Source: Numida meleagris
Taxonomy: Eukaryota > Chordata > Aves > Galliformes > Numididae
DNA length: 64,000 nt
Direction of reading: 5' to 3'
Assembly (NCBI RefSeq): GCF_002078875.1
Contig: NC_034412.1
Span: forward strand, 27,068,312 to 27,132,311
Every line of letters begins with the position of its first letter. Position 1 is the first letter of the stretch. A program made the position numbers and the translations under genes. The notes beneath the pieces were generated by a model. The model did not search any database, was not told the origin of the DNA, and saw only the letters and a program-made list of their open reading frames with translations. Positions 1 through 11,660 of this stretch are shown one piece after another.

Positions 1-1
1 G

Positions 2-1318
2 TTCTATAAACAGCTGGCTGAAGTTGCGCGATCGCCAGCCCTTGTCCTCATGGGGGACTTCAACTTCCCTGATATATGCTGGGAATACAACACGTCACAG
101 AAGAAGCAGTCTAGGAGGTTTCTAGAGCGTATGGAAGATAACTTCCTTCTGCAGCTGGTGAGAGAACCTAGCAGGGGAGGTGCCCTACTAGACCTGCTGT
201 TTACAAACAGGGAAGGTCTGGTGGGAGATGTAGAAGTTGGGGGCTGCCTTGGACAGAGCAACCATGAAATGGCAGAGTTCTGGATTCTTGGTGGAACCAG
301 GAGAGGGGACAGCAAAACGGCGACCTTGGACTTTCAGAGGGCAGACTTTGAATTGTTCAGGAGACTGGTAGGGAGGGCCCCTTGGGATTTGGTCCTGGAG
401 GGTAAAGGGGTCCAGGAAGGCTGGTTGCTCCTCAGGAAGGAAGTCCTGAAGGCACAGGAACAGGCTGTCCCCCTGAGCCGCAAGATGAGCCAGCGGGGAA
501 GGAGACTGGGGTGGATGAACAGGGAGCTTTTCCTGAGGCTCCAGGAGAAAAAGAGAATCTACCTCCTGTGGAAGAAGGGACAGGCAACTCGGGGAAAGTA
601 CAAAGAGGTTGCCAGGATGTGCAGGGAGAAAATTAGAAAGGCAAAGGTCCAGCTCGAACTAAGCTTGGCTGCTGGGATTAAAGGGAATAAGAAACTATTT
701 TACAAATATATTAACAGTAAGAGGAGGACCAAGGAGAATCTCCATTCTTTACTGGACGCGGCTGGGAATGTGGCCACTGAGGACAATGAAAAGGCTGAGG
801 TTCTCAATGCCTTTTTTACATCTGTCTTTAAAAGACAGACCAGTTGTCCTCAGAGCACTCTACTCTCTGACCTGGAAGTCTCGGATGGGGAGCGAAACAA
901 ACCCCCCATGATTCAGGAGGAAACGGTCAGAGACCTACTACTCCACCTGGACTGCCACAAATCCATGGGGCCAGACAAGATCCACCTGAGAGTACTGAGG
1001 GAGCTGGTGGAAGAGATAGCCAAGCCGCTTTCCATCATCTATCGGTGTTCCTGGTCAACTGGAGAGGTCCCAGAAGACTGGAGACTTGCCAGTGTGACTC
1101 CCATCTACAAGAAGGGTCATAAGGAGGATCTGGGGAACTACAGGCCTGTCAGCCTGACCTCGGTGCCAGGGAAGGTTATGGAGCAGATTGTCCTGAGGGA
1201 GATCACACGGCACTTGCAAGACAACCAGGGGATCAGGCCCAGCCAGCATGGGTTTGTGAAGGGCAGGTGCTGCTTGACCAACCTGATCTCCTTCTATGAT
1301 CGAGTGACCCGCGGATGA
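2..1318 (+). pseudogene. CR1 ORF2, endonuclease C-terminus and linker to reverse transcriptase (partial, frameshifted)
   Basis: The frame is open from base 2; the first ATG is at 50. It encodes the end of the APE-type endonuclease. The GDFN motif follows that ATG at once (residues 2-5), and the SDH catalytic box is present as S70-N71-H72, so its Asp is replaced by Asn (codon at 260-262). After a Lys/Arg-rich linker comes the start of the reverse transcriptase, including the NYRPVSLTS block and the [17 protein letters not shown] segment. Family role: the endonuclease nicks target DNA and the exposed 3' OH primes reverse transcription. The frame ends early at a TGA (1316-1318). The homologous protein continues in another frame from about 1314, so one small indel near 1313 broke it. 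A lost stretch of about 5 nt would fit, but I infer that from the usual spacing of the motifs. Not functional as it stands. Confidence 0.93.
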
Positions 1319-2408
1319 CGGAAAGGCTGTTGATGTGGTCTACCTAGACTTCAGCAAAGCCTTTGACACTGTCTCCCACAGCATTCTCCTGGAGAAACTG
1401 GCAGCCTGTGGCTTGGACAGGTACACCCTTTGCTGGGTAAGGAGCTGGCTGGAGGGCCGGGCCCAGAGAGTGGTGGTGAATGGAGTTAAATCCAGCTGGC
1501 GACTGGTCACAAGTGGTGTTCCCCAGGGGTCGGTGCTGGGGCCTGTCCTCTTCAGTATCTTTATTGATGACCTGGATGAGGGCATTGAGAGCACCCTCAG
1601 TAAGTTTGCAGACAACATCAAGCTGGCAGGAAGTGTCAATCTGCCTGGGGGTAGAGAGGCCCTACAGAGAGATCTGGACAGGCTGGATCTCTGGGCTGAA
1701 GCCAATGGGATGAGGTTCAACAAGACCAAGTGCCGGGTCCTGCACTTTGGCCGCAACAACCCTAGGCAACACTACAGGCTTGGGGCAGAGTGGCTGGAAG
1801 GTTGTGTGGAGGAAACAGACCTGGGGGTATTAGTCGATGCTCAGCTGAGCATGAGCCAGCAGTGTGCCCAGGTGGCCAAGAAGGCCAATGGCATCCTGGC
1901 TTGTATCAGAAATAGTGTTGCCAGTAGGAGTAGGGAAGTCATTGTCCCTCTGTACTCAGCCCTGGTGAGGCCCCACCTCGAGTACTGTGTCCAGTTTTGG
2001 GCCCCTCACTGCAAGAAAGACATTGAGGCCCTGGAGCGTGTTCAGAGGAGGGCGACAAAGCTGGTGAGGGGTCTGGAGCACAGGCCTTATGAGGAGCGGC
2101 TGAGGGAGCTGGGATTGTTTTGTCTGGAGAAGTGGAGGCTCAGGGGGGACCTTATCACTCTCTATAACTACCTGAAGGGAGGTTGTAGTGAGCTGGGAGT
2201 TGGCCTCTTCTCTCTTGTAACTAGTGACCGGACGAGGGGGAATGGCCTCAAGCTGCACCAGGGGAGATTTAGGCTGGACATTAGGAAATACTACTTTTCT
2301 GAAAGAGTGGTCAGGGGCTGGAACAGGCTGCCCGGGGAGGTGGTTGAGTCACCGTCCCTGGAGGTGTTCAAGAAACGTTTAGATATAGCGTTGAGAGACA
2401 TGGTTTAG
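1314..2408 (+). pseudogene. CR1 ORF2, reverse transcriptase domain (second half after frameshift)
   Basis: This continues the CR1 ORF2 protein after the frameshift. In order, counting from the GTG codon at 1335 as residue 1: RT motif A ([10 protein letters not shown], residues 2-11), the [11 protein letters not shown] motif (60-70), the FIDDLDEGI block (76-84), then the active-site box FADD as F91-A92-D93-N94. The second catalytic Asp is therefore Asn (codon 1614-1616). The thumb and C-terminal region follow with the CR1-typical RNAIKR-like, [12 protein letters not shown] and WNRLPGEVV segments, and a stop at 2406-2408. There is no good ATG at the domain start because this is the middle of one protein, not a separate gene. 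About 357 codons are open. With the altered active site and the upstream frameshift, the copy should be dead. Confidence 0.94.
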
Positions 2409-2492
2409 TGGGGTTATATTGATGGTAGGTGGATGGTTGGACTAGGTGATCTTGTAGGTCTTTTCCAACCTAGCTAATTCTATGATTCTATG

Positions 2493-4687
2493 ACAAAAAT
2501 CAGAAGATCTACTGTAAAATGCATCTGTGAAAGGAATAAGCAAATGATGGCCTGAAGAGGAGCAGTAAGATATTCTAAACTTAATAAGTCTTTTTAAGTC
2601 TGTTTAACACACTGGTGTCCTGAGACTATGCTTGTCCTCCACTTTCCTTGATGTTTAATAGTTTTATATTTTAAAAGTCTGAACAAAATACATTAAAACT
2701 TGTAGTGTTCCCATTTCAGTTTCCTTTTTAAGGAATCCTTTTACATCAGTCTGCCTTCATGCTTGTAGTATGTGACTATCTGAAAGGCTCCTGCAATCCT
2801 GAAAGTGACAACCATACATCTCCATAACTAAACCTCACTGCTGGTCAGAATCAATCATTCATTTTTCTACTGTCATTGCTGTGGTCTATACCTTAGCATG
2901 AGTTTGAAAATCACATCTTGGCTGTCTGTGTTGGAAGGACTTGAACCAAGTTTCTGATGAACTTACATCATTGAAATGTAACGGGAATGAGCCAATAGTT
3001 AACCATTTGTATTTACACAGTATTGATGTTTTGTAGATATTGTTCCAGTCTGACAGCATCTGGCCACACAACGGAGAATGGCATCAACATAAGAAGGAAA
3101 TAAGAAATAATATGATTGTGGATTTTTTATTTTACTACTAGCCCTTTGCTCCTGATGTACGTGCATTCTTCTTGGAGACTATGTAAACCACCACCAAAAA
3201 AAAGCCTGTTCATTATTATTGGGAACCTGTAATGTTCTCCTGTAAGTTGTTGCTTCTCCACTTCAGTCTTCTGTTCTTTAACTGCACTTGCTTTTTTGTT
3301 TTCTTTTGTTGTTCTTTTCTGTAGCCTTCCCTCAATTTTTTTCCCTTACGAGAATTTTTACAACCTACTCTTCACAAACAATATACAGAAACAATCAGAA
3401 CAGACCCTTCCAGATGAGACCCATTTATACTCCTTTGTTTAATTTAGTGCAATATTGTTGTCCTATGGATGAAACATTTTACACTTTGCAGAGAAAGACC
3501 AGCTCCCAACCTTTCCAAGCCTAAATTGCACACTGAATCCAATCCAGAATATGTGAATAATTGCTCTTTCCTCTTTTTCACTTTCCTCTGTTTCACAAAA
3601 TGTTCAATTCTAGACAGCGATGAATAGAAACACTAAATACTACATGAAGATGGAGAAAAGCAAGATATGGTCAAAGTAAAAAAAATATTATTTCTAACTT
3701 TTTTTTTTTTTAATGTTAGGTATCTCACAAACCTGAAAATAACTAGGTTAAGGAAGAGCATAATGAATTCTATATTTCTTAAATGTCGTTGTGCAGATAT
3801 TACACATTGTCATTCTGACTGCATTAGATATCTCGAAATATATGCACTCATATCATCATATAGGTTCAAAATCCAGCACCTAAGAACTCCTTGAAAGATA
3901 TCAAAACCAAACTTTCTTAGTAGGATGAGCAGCCTGTGTGCATAGTCATACTGCTGTGTACAATACTGAACATTGTTTGGCTGTGACATTATTTAAAATA
4001 ATAATAAATAACAATATTTTTAAAAGGTTATTCCTACTTCTATAAGCCTATAACATTCTCTTTGTAAGTAAGGGCTTCATAAAGACCATATCTCTAGAAA
4101 GTAATATGCCAGCAATCAGGACTGTCAAATTGACTCTTTATTAGTGCAGTAGAAAGAACATTAATACAGCAGTTAAAAGTCTTAAGAACAAGCAACAGAC
4201 CATTAATCTTTTCAGTAATTCATTTTAATCTACTGTGTGCTTATTGGCAGCTGGGAGCAATTGTCCCATGTTAACAGGTCTTAGTGAAAGCCTTGTCCTG
4301 GAAGAGTGAGGGGAGCTTTCCTAGTAACAGTCCAATTCTTCTTTATTTATTTTCAGCCATTTCATTAACATTTTAATTTCACATGTTTCAGAGGTGCAAC
4401 AAAATCACCATGCACACATTCAAATACTCAGAAGACATCATTTCACAGTACTGAGCCACACTTAATGTATGAGGTGTCAGTTTGAAATACTGGAATATAA
4501 GGCTACATTTTAAAGAGCCAAATTTATCAAGAACTCTAAGCAAATGTTTGAGTACTTTTTAGAACTGCAGTCTTAATCTTTTTGCCAGATCAATAATATA
4601 TGCATTATGTTGTTTTAGTGAACCTGATTGCCGTTTATAATATCTTTCATTCAGATAATCTTGTTTTCTATGATTTTCAATTTGCAG
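2493..4687. other. Unique-looking AT-rich DNA, no gene seen
   Basis: Nothing recognisable was found. Short open frames here (for example near 3288-3524 and 3667-3894) are T-rich, lack known domains and fit chance. A T-run lies at about 3701-3712. Confidence 0.6.
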
Positions 4688-4732
4688 GAAGAATAAGAAA
4701 TGCTTATGAGAGCAGGATTAAGAAGTTGCAAG
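4688..4732 (+). other. Possible 45-nt exon (weak)
   Basis: A 45-nt block is preceded by a pyrimidine-rich tract ending TTTGCAG and followed by AG/GTAAAA, which together make a plausible splice acceptor and donor. In the open frame through it (codons starting at 4687) it reads RIRNAYESRIKKLQ, a charged, helix-prone peptide. Its length is a multiple of three and both ends are in the same phase, so it could be skipped or included without a frameshift. I do not recognise the peptide. In 64 kb of AT-rich DNA such a block can also arise by chance, and no neighbouring exon was found. Confidence 0.2.
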
Positions 4733-6375
4733 GTAAAAAAAGACAAAAACAAGTTAAGTTCCAACCTATTTTTGAAGTTCTCTGGAACTAGAGAAGTTAA
4801 ACAGGATCTGTCTTAAAAGTGACCACGTGAAAAATTCAGTAGAATGATAAAGCAAACTAGGGAGGAGCAGGTGCATGCACTAAACGAAGAGTAAATAAAA
4901 CTTCCGCCTGTGTTGAGATTGTATTACTGATCAGTGTAGCTTTTTTTCTTTTTTTTTTAAAAAAAAATGAGATAAAAACTTTTAGAGAACCATTATAGGA
5001 TGATATTTCTATCACAGTCCCTTCCAATGAGGGGGAACTTGTAACATGAGGAACAATGCACAAATGTGCCTAAGAAATAGCAGGCCAACATGTAGGATTT
5101 TCTGCCCACAGCCATATAAAGGGCTATGGCTGGCTCCTGCACTCTGTTGCAGTGCCCTTTTGTATCTTGCATTCTTTAACAGACTTCTTATACATGATTA
5201 AAGAAGTTCTTGCTTCTTGCTTGAATAGGAAATTCAAAGGAAAACTTTATGAAATCTTAGACTTGTGGATCAGAACTGGTCCACAATAGTACATAAAATA
5301 GTCGGTCTCAATTATGAATCGCATATGATTAAAAAGCGTTGGTGGTGAACTTTCAGAACCTTGTCCCAGACCTTTAAATCCTCTGAATTTGTACAGGACA
5401 TCTATGATTTATTTTAAATGGCTTTTTTTTACCCCTCCTGTCACTGAACAATAACATTTGAAAGATTTCTTTCTGCATCTGACAAATATGATTTCTTTTA
5501 CCTTTTTCACACATGCAAATCTGAATTCCCAGGGGACTCCATGAAAGCTTATTTCTGTTACTTTAGATTCTACTACTTTTGCCATACAGCAGCAAAAAAT
5601 GTAATATTAATACTATATTTTAAATTATATTAATATATTGGGAAAAAAGTGATAAGAGATTTACTGTGTGAGAGACAGCCTTCTGTAGGTATGCTTTTTT
5701 CAGACTAAACGTTATTGCTAGAGCTATTGATGTGCACTGGAATACTTGAGGAAGAATATGGTAAATAGCTCAACGGAATTGCTGATCAGGTGCTCCTCCC
5801 TCTACTCTACCTTCCCCCCCTGCCCCGAGATTACTGGAAACAGTATTAAATTATCCTCTACATATTTCTGCAATATATAGATGAGTTTGTGTTTTGTTTA
5901 TAGAAATATCATCCTCATACACCTAAAGATGAAAGAACAGCCACTCCCATTACTGCAGGTGAAAATGGTGTGCCAGAATACCATAAAATAGTTAATATGC
6001 AGTGCCCTTCAAATAGAACTGAAGGGAAAAAATAAAGTACAGTGAAAACCTGAAATGCTAAGTAGGGCACATAGCACAGAATTGGAGATGAAACTGGTTT
6101 GGCTGTTTCTTTATGTGGCATTCTGTAAACTGAAAAAAAAAAAACCCGAAAGGATAATGCAGGTAGACCTGTGGTAACTTCAGAGATAATTTCTTGAAAA
6201 GAGGTAAATACCTGAAATAAGTGACTGCTTAACTTAAAAAATGTGTCAGTCATAGACTGTCAAAATAGAACAAGGTTTAAGGATACAGTTTCTGAACTAG
6301 TCATATAGAAAGAAAGCAGCAAGTACACAAAAGAGAGGCTAATTCTAATTTTGTTCTAGAGTATCTTTGTGGGAG
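4733..6375. other. AT-rich DNA without recognisable gene
   Basis: No coding or repeat family was recognised. The only structure of note is a pair of adjacent hairpins at 5109-5155, listed separately. A homopolymer T/A stretch lies around 4940-4970. Confidence 0.55.
5109..5155. repeat. Two adjacent short inverted repeats
   Basis: The first hairpin has perfect 8-bp arms (CAGCCATA at 5109-5116 and TATGGCTG at 5125-5132) with an 8-nt loop. The second follows at once: GCACT at 5139-5143 pairs with AGTGC at 5151-5155, and a TATAAA-like string lies in the first loop. Function unknown. A transcribed structure, an LTR remnant and chance are all possible. Confidence 0.4.
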
Positions 6376-6600
6376 ATCACAGAATTAGGAAATAGAACTG
6401 GAAGGAAACTTCAGATGCTTTCTAAGCCATTTCTTGGTCAAAAGATATGATCCACTAAACCAAAGCTGTTCCTTAGAGATATTGTCTAATCTTTTCTTGA
6501 AAGTGTTAGAGAAGCCTAAGGTCTGAGAAAAGCTGTAGTGGAAAATCAGTAGGAAAGAATTCTATGACATTTGCAATGCAGTCTGTTTAATAACATCCCA
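6376..6600 (-). mobile_element. Old CR1 3' end fragment, minus strand
   Basis: Read on the minus strand, the block ends with the CR1 3' signature: a TCCCTTCCAGTTCTAT-like string (seen as TTCCTTCCAGTTCTATTT) followed by ATTCTGTGATC at about 6376-6386. Before it comes the segment coding the last residues of ORF2 (TTCAAGAAAAGATTAGACAA-like). Many point changes and small indels mark it as much older than the copy at 1-2492. The upper boundary is approximate. No intact frame remains. Confidence 0.72.
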
Positions 6601-9600
6601 AACAATTAAAAAGCTGCTGCCAGAAGCAAGGCTTACATTTCAGGAGAAAGGAGTATATACCAGCGTGCTTTTTACAGTATTTTTTTCCCAGTACTATTTA
6701 TTCCTTTTTTTTCTTTAAGCTTTTATTTTAAATACAAGGAAGCAATAGGAGCATGGCTTGTTTCTTAAAAGTAATGCAGAAAAAATAATGCTCCTAGTAG
6801 AAACATTAGCAAAGATTAATCCTTTATTGTTTATCTTTGAATATATTGAACTACTGGAATTCCTCTCAAAAGTGATTTTCCGTACTACAAGATCATTTTG
6901 AGCTCCACTAATCTCCATGGCATGAAAGTGAATTGCCAGGCATACTTTTTTTCTTTTCTTTTAACATTACTTATAGATGTCAAATTGTTTTCTTTTCATT
7001 AGAAAATAAGTATTTGTTTGCTAATAAGATCACTACTTATATATTTTTTGCACATTTGCCAGCCATCAAGATCTTTTCTGATAGCAAGTTTGTAATTTGG
7101 TCTAAAAATGGCATTTCCAGTAACAGGTAAATTTGGTCACTTGAGGTTATAACATAACCTTTGAAGTATTTAAGCTGTTGGGTTCTGGTTGCTGGCATCC
7201 TCCTCATTGTTTGGCACATCAGTTTTATTTTAAACAGACCTACAAATATGAATATAGTACATATCCTTAGAAATTAGCACACATTTCCAATAAATTAGTT
7301 CTGCATCTCAAAACAAAACAATCCCCCCACAAAAAAAGTTTTTTAAAAATGCCAATAGAGATTTTTTTCAAAAAAGATTATCTCAAGTATTTCATGTAAG
7401 CGAAGAGCATACTCTGACATTTATTGCTGGATTTCAAGGATGATAATGTTACACTTCAATATTCTACCAAAACAAAGGACAAAGTACGTAGATCACTGGT
7501 TAGAAAGTATCTTGGAGATGCACTTGTTAGCAGTTTAGTCTATTTTACAGTAGTTTCTCCTTGGCTATTGACTGAAACTGATGTTTCCTGTTTTGCCACT
7601 ACAGGGACATATTTTCGTTAAACTTACACTGAGGCATTTGGTCATCTGCCTTTAAAAAAGGAGGCATAGAGCCACCATCCATCTCTATCCTTCCCTATCT
7701 TCTCTGCATCCAGAACCTTAACACACCTATTTAGCTTTGAATCAGGAGTTTGAGGAGAATGTTAGAACTTTCTTGAATTCATTTAAGAACACTTTAATTA
7801 TGAACGTTTTGAGTTTTATCTGAGTACGTATATGAGGATAAACCACATTATGGCTTTTGCAAATGAAAAGTTAAGTTGTCATGAAATAATGGAGTTGAGA
7901 TTAAAGCCAAAAATATCCACAATGTATGAGAAATGGACAAAAGCATAATAAATGACAGCAGTTAGGTAAGAAACTAGAACACGAGGAAAAGCAGAAACCA
8001 AACGCAGTAAGAGCTAAAGGAACTGGAAATGCACAAACACTTGATTAAGGGCTTCAGATGTAAATGTAAGGGAATGCTCAGGGAATGCTAACAACACCAA
8101 ATTTGCCTGTTACATCTCAGTATATATGCTATAGTAAGTTTTCATGCAAATGATGACATCTGTATTTATTAAAATAATTGAAATATAAAGGCCTGAAATC
8201 AGAACTGCACTGCTGATGTGCAGTTTGCTTGTCGGTACTCTGCAGTTGCTCTTTCCAACAGCTAACACCATGGAATACGCCTTGCAGAATGTTCCTAGCA
8301 TGGGAATTCAGCAGAAAATACTGCACAGTGTTTTTGGTATTTTTTTTTTCCTATCATCTGCAGGTAATCAGGTTACAGAACATAACCTGCCTTCACTGCT
8401 CTGCCACTCATGTGAGTAGTAAAGGTCTATCTTCCTATTGATGGGACCAATGCTACAATCTTGGGAGAGAAAAGGCTGCACAGAGAGAGAAGGAATCAGT
8501 CCCTGTGTCCTCTGGAGCTTTCTCCTCATTCTCCAGTGTGATACTAATGCTAGTCAGAGTGAGAACACCGAAAGCCCTGAGGGCAGCATAGTGATAACGG
8601 AAGGGAACTTATAGATCCTCCTCCCAGGACACAGAGCAGCCATCTGGACAATTGCTGTGCTTGTCTTCGTTCAGGGAGGCTATGCACACCTCAGGCTCTG
8701 AAGAGCCATGAGGGCTGACTGACTAAAGAACATTTTCTGAGACTAAACATTGCACTTAAAGCACCATAACAATTAATAGAAACACAACTGAGAATATGGG
8801 CTCAGCTGAGCATGGGTAATTGTGGCTTTCAAAGCACTTGCTGATTTTGTAATGGCTCACTTGAAAGTCCAGCTGTGATATACAGCTACAACACATTATA
8901 ATTATTTGAAAGGGAATACACTAAATGTGAAAAGAAAATGCTAATGAGTTGTTTTGCTTGTCATTACATTTTATTGTATCTTCTACTGGCAGCCTTCTCA
9001 TGGATTATGGTTGTATGTCTTTCAGAATAGTAAGTAGTGCTTTATTTGCTATGTGTCAGAGAAGAAGCCCCCATGATATGAAGACAGTGCTTATTACAGA
9101 AGGGTCGGTAAGCAGTATTTACCATAAAAGACAAAGAGATATCATTTTAGTGGGGAAATAATTGATTTTGGTAGAAAATTAATTATCTCCAGTTTTGAAA
9201 CGATACGCACAACTTTCTTAAAAACTGCGTTGCTACAGGAACCAGGAAAGAAAATGGACTTATTCTCCTTACTTTTAAATAAATACTGGAAGCAAAAGCT
9301 AAGTAATGACAGCTGAAATGATCAAATATAGCTATATATGTATACAGAAATGATGATTTGAGTAGCTTTTTAAAATAGCTCTGTGTTGATTGTTTCAGTT
9401 TGAAATGATAATGTAAAGAACCCTAAATACATGTCTGAACATGCAAGCATAGTAACCTGTGGCTGAATCAGAAAGAGAATAGCCATCTGTGATGAAAGTG
9501 TACTAGAAAAGAAAAGGTCTGTCTCCTTTCTCCACATTTCCATTTCTAAGCAGACCCGCTCCAGCGAATTATCTCTGTTCACACCACTGCAATGAGGGAT

Positions 9601-11339
9601 GAATCCAGTTTGCACTGTGGAGAAGACACCACATATACCCTAGCAAAGTGCTGCCTTTACTCTTTAAGCTCTGCTTTCATTAATGGAGAATGACCAGCAC
9701 TGAAAAATGGGTGCAATGTCATTTTTGCACTAGTGAAAATAACAAAAAATTGCCATTCTTTACTTCATGGTGTAATATTTCTGTGAGCATTAAAGGAAAT
9801 TAAAATGAAAGAAGTGTCAGTAGTATGTGAGTTTAGGACTGCTTTTGAAATATCAGAAATATCTTTTATTTCCACAAAAAGCTCTTAAATGTCATTGGAG
9901 TGTATTTGTGAATATTAAAAAAAAAAAACAGGAATATTTTTGCCATTATTGGCATATTTTGGCATAATTTGCCATTATTTTTTAATGAAAACAAATTTTT
10001 CTTCAATATTAGATTTTAAGACTGACAGAAAGTGACTTATATGACTCTCCTTTATATTAGCAGAAAAAAATAGATAATTTTTTTTTTTTTTCCTTTTCTC
10101 CCCCCTCCTCCAGCAATGAGAAATTGCTGATTTAGTAAACAAAAAGCTGTGCAGACTTACTGGGATTTTCAGGTAGATTTTATATTTTATTCCTTTTATG
10201 GCAGCTATCCTGCTTTGCACCAGATACACAATGAAAACAAAATAAGGTACAACGATGAAAAAACAAACAAACAAACAACAACAAAAAAAAAACCAGAACA
10301 ATCAAACAAAGGAAATCCTGTAAAACAGAAAAGATTCATATCATTAGCCAAAATGAGACTTGCATGTACATAACCAGCAGATGAATAAAAGTACTGAACC
10401 CGGCTGTACGACATTCCACTGTAATCATTCTCATTTTCTCAAATTGGTCAAAAAATCCTGAAGGCTTTGGTTTCATCCAAATTTTGATAACAATATCTTT
10501 TTTACTAAGTATTTGTATTTCATGAATTACATAACTGTATCATTTTTTAACAGTGAGCACAATTTACAACTTTAAAAAAATGCAATGATCCACATTTCTA
10601 GCAAGATGCTAATGAGAAACACTGCCAAGGAAAATAAAATAAAAAGACATTAGAGGTAGGAAGGAAGCCTGTTGTAAGGGTAACCTTAATTGCATTTACT
10701 AGATTTCAGTTAAACGTCACTGGATATTATTTATGGAATTGTCTTCTTGTTCTATCCTCTTGGTGATACTCTTTAGGGTAAGCTGGTGTGCATACAGAGA
10801 ATGCATCACAACGAGCTTCTAAGCAGCCTTCCAAAATACATACTCTACTGCATGTTTCAGATAATGGCACAACTTTTTTGTGAAGTTTATGAAACTATCA
10901 GTAGATTGAAACATGGCTTGATATAATACGTGTTTAAATCTGATGAAATTGTAGGCCTCCATTCCTCTGAATGTCATCTTCGTATACAGAGCACATTATT
11001 GGCCAGATACTCATCAAAGTTGCCCACTTCATGCATAAACCATAGGTATTTGGCTGTGGCATACTCATTACAACTATCTTTACTTAAATTACACATCAAG
11101 CTCAGGTGGATCTCAGCTGCCCTGGTCAAACTGAGGCATGTCAATCCTTGTAGTTACAGATCTGTTAGCAAAGCATTTAGACAAATGCACTTTGCCTTTT
11201 CTTGGAACTTCCTTGATCAGAATGACTGTTCATCATAAGATGCAGAAGGAAGATACATGGATTAATGCAAAACAAGCACACAGTCCTTGGGATGTGCCTA
11301 CTACCTTATTTTATGATTCAATATGTATCTAAAATCCTC
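6601..11339. other. Unique-looking DNA, no gene seen
   Basis: About 4.7 kb with no recognisable protein family or RNA gene. A GC-richer patch at about 8420-8720 has no coding signal that I can name. An A-rich low-complexity stretch lies at 10257-10293 and T-runs at about 8340-8350 and 10079-10091. Confidence 0.55.
10257..10293. repeat. A-rich simple repeat (CAAA)n/(CAA)n
   Basis: A 37-nt stretch of A runs broken by single C residues (AAAC units, then CAA units, then a run of A). It explains the long Lys/Asn/Gln and Phe/Val/Cys-rich frames that cross it on the two strands. Confidence 0.85.
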
Positions 11340-11660
11340 TTTCGTTCTGCACTGAAGTAATTTTATTTGGAAGAGATTTGATTCTACTTTCTGGCATGTA
11401 GTGCTTCATGCTTTAGTCCTCATTGAATTTTATCTTATTGATTTCAGTCTGTTTCTCCAGTCTATCAAGAACATTGTGAATTCCAATCCTGTCCACCAAA
11501 GTACTTGCAAACATTTCCTTTGGATTTTATAAGGAGACTCTTTATTCCATAATGAGAATCATTAAAGGAGATATTGACCACTTTCTTGTCCTGTACAGAC
11601 CACTACTAACCTCTCCTGGTATAGCTGGAAAGTGAGTCATGAATCAATAAAGTCAGAGTG
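11340..11660 (-). mobile_element. Ancient CR1-like LINE fragment, reverse transcriptase region, minus strand
   Basis: On the minus strand the block resembles the reverse transcriptase middle of old reptile/bird CR1 copies. It holds a degraded FNDLDNGIES-like segment (seen as NDSHYGIKSLLIK), the position of the active-site box (destroyed), then a stretch corresponding to DRIRIQNDLDKLEK (seen as GGQDWNSQCS followed by stops). Stop codons and frameshifts are frequent. Edges are approximate. The divergence level matches the fragment at about 60270-61170, which covers a more upstream part of the same protein. These assignments are by eye and need alignment. Confidence 0.62.

Larger units (their letters stand above)
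1..2492 (+). mobile_element. CR1 LINE, 5'-cut by the window edge, 3' end complete
   Basis: This is the 3' half of a CR1 non-LTR retrotransposon. It contains the last part of the ORF2 endonuclease, the whole reverse transcriptase, a short 3' UTR and the diagnostic 3' terminus, where two perfect ATTCTATG octamers lie at 2477-2492. The 3' UTR runs from the stop codon at 2406-2408 to the octamers and includes the usual CR1 line ending in TTTTCCAACC. There is no poly(A) tail, as expected for CR1. The 5' part (ORF1 and the start of ORF2) lies outside the window. Two long open stretches with a single frameshift make this the least decayed CR1 here. GC content is much higher than in the flanking DNA. 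CR1 inserts without regular target-site duplications, so none was sought. Confidence 0.96.

Noticed and set aside
1340..2258. Minus-strand frames antisense to the CR1 reverse transcriptase
   Set aside because: They are shadows of the real plus-strand ORF2; no promoter or domain supports them.
9975..10414. Overlapping frames on both strands near an A-rich tract
   Set aside because: The open frames come from CAAA/CAA simple repeat and poly(T); residues are low-complexity Lys/Asn or Phe/Val/Cys.
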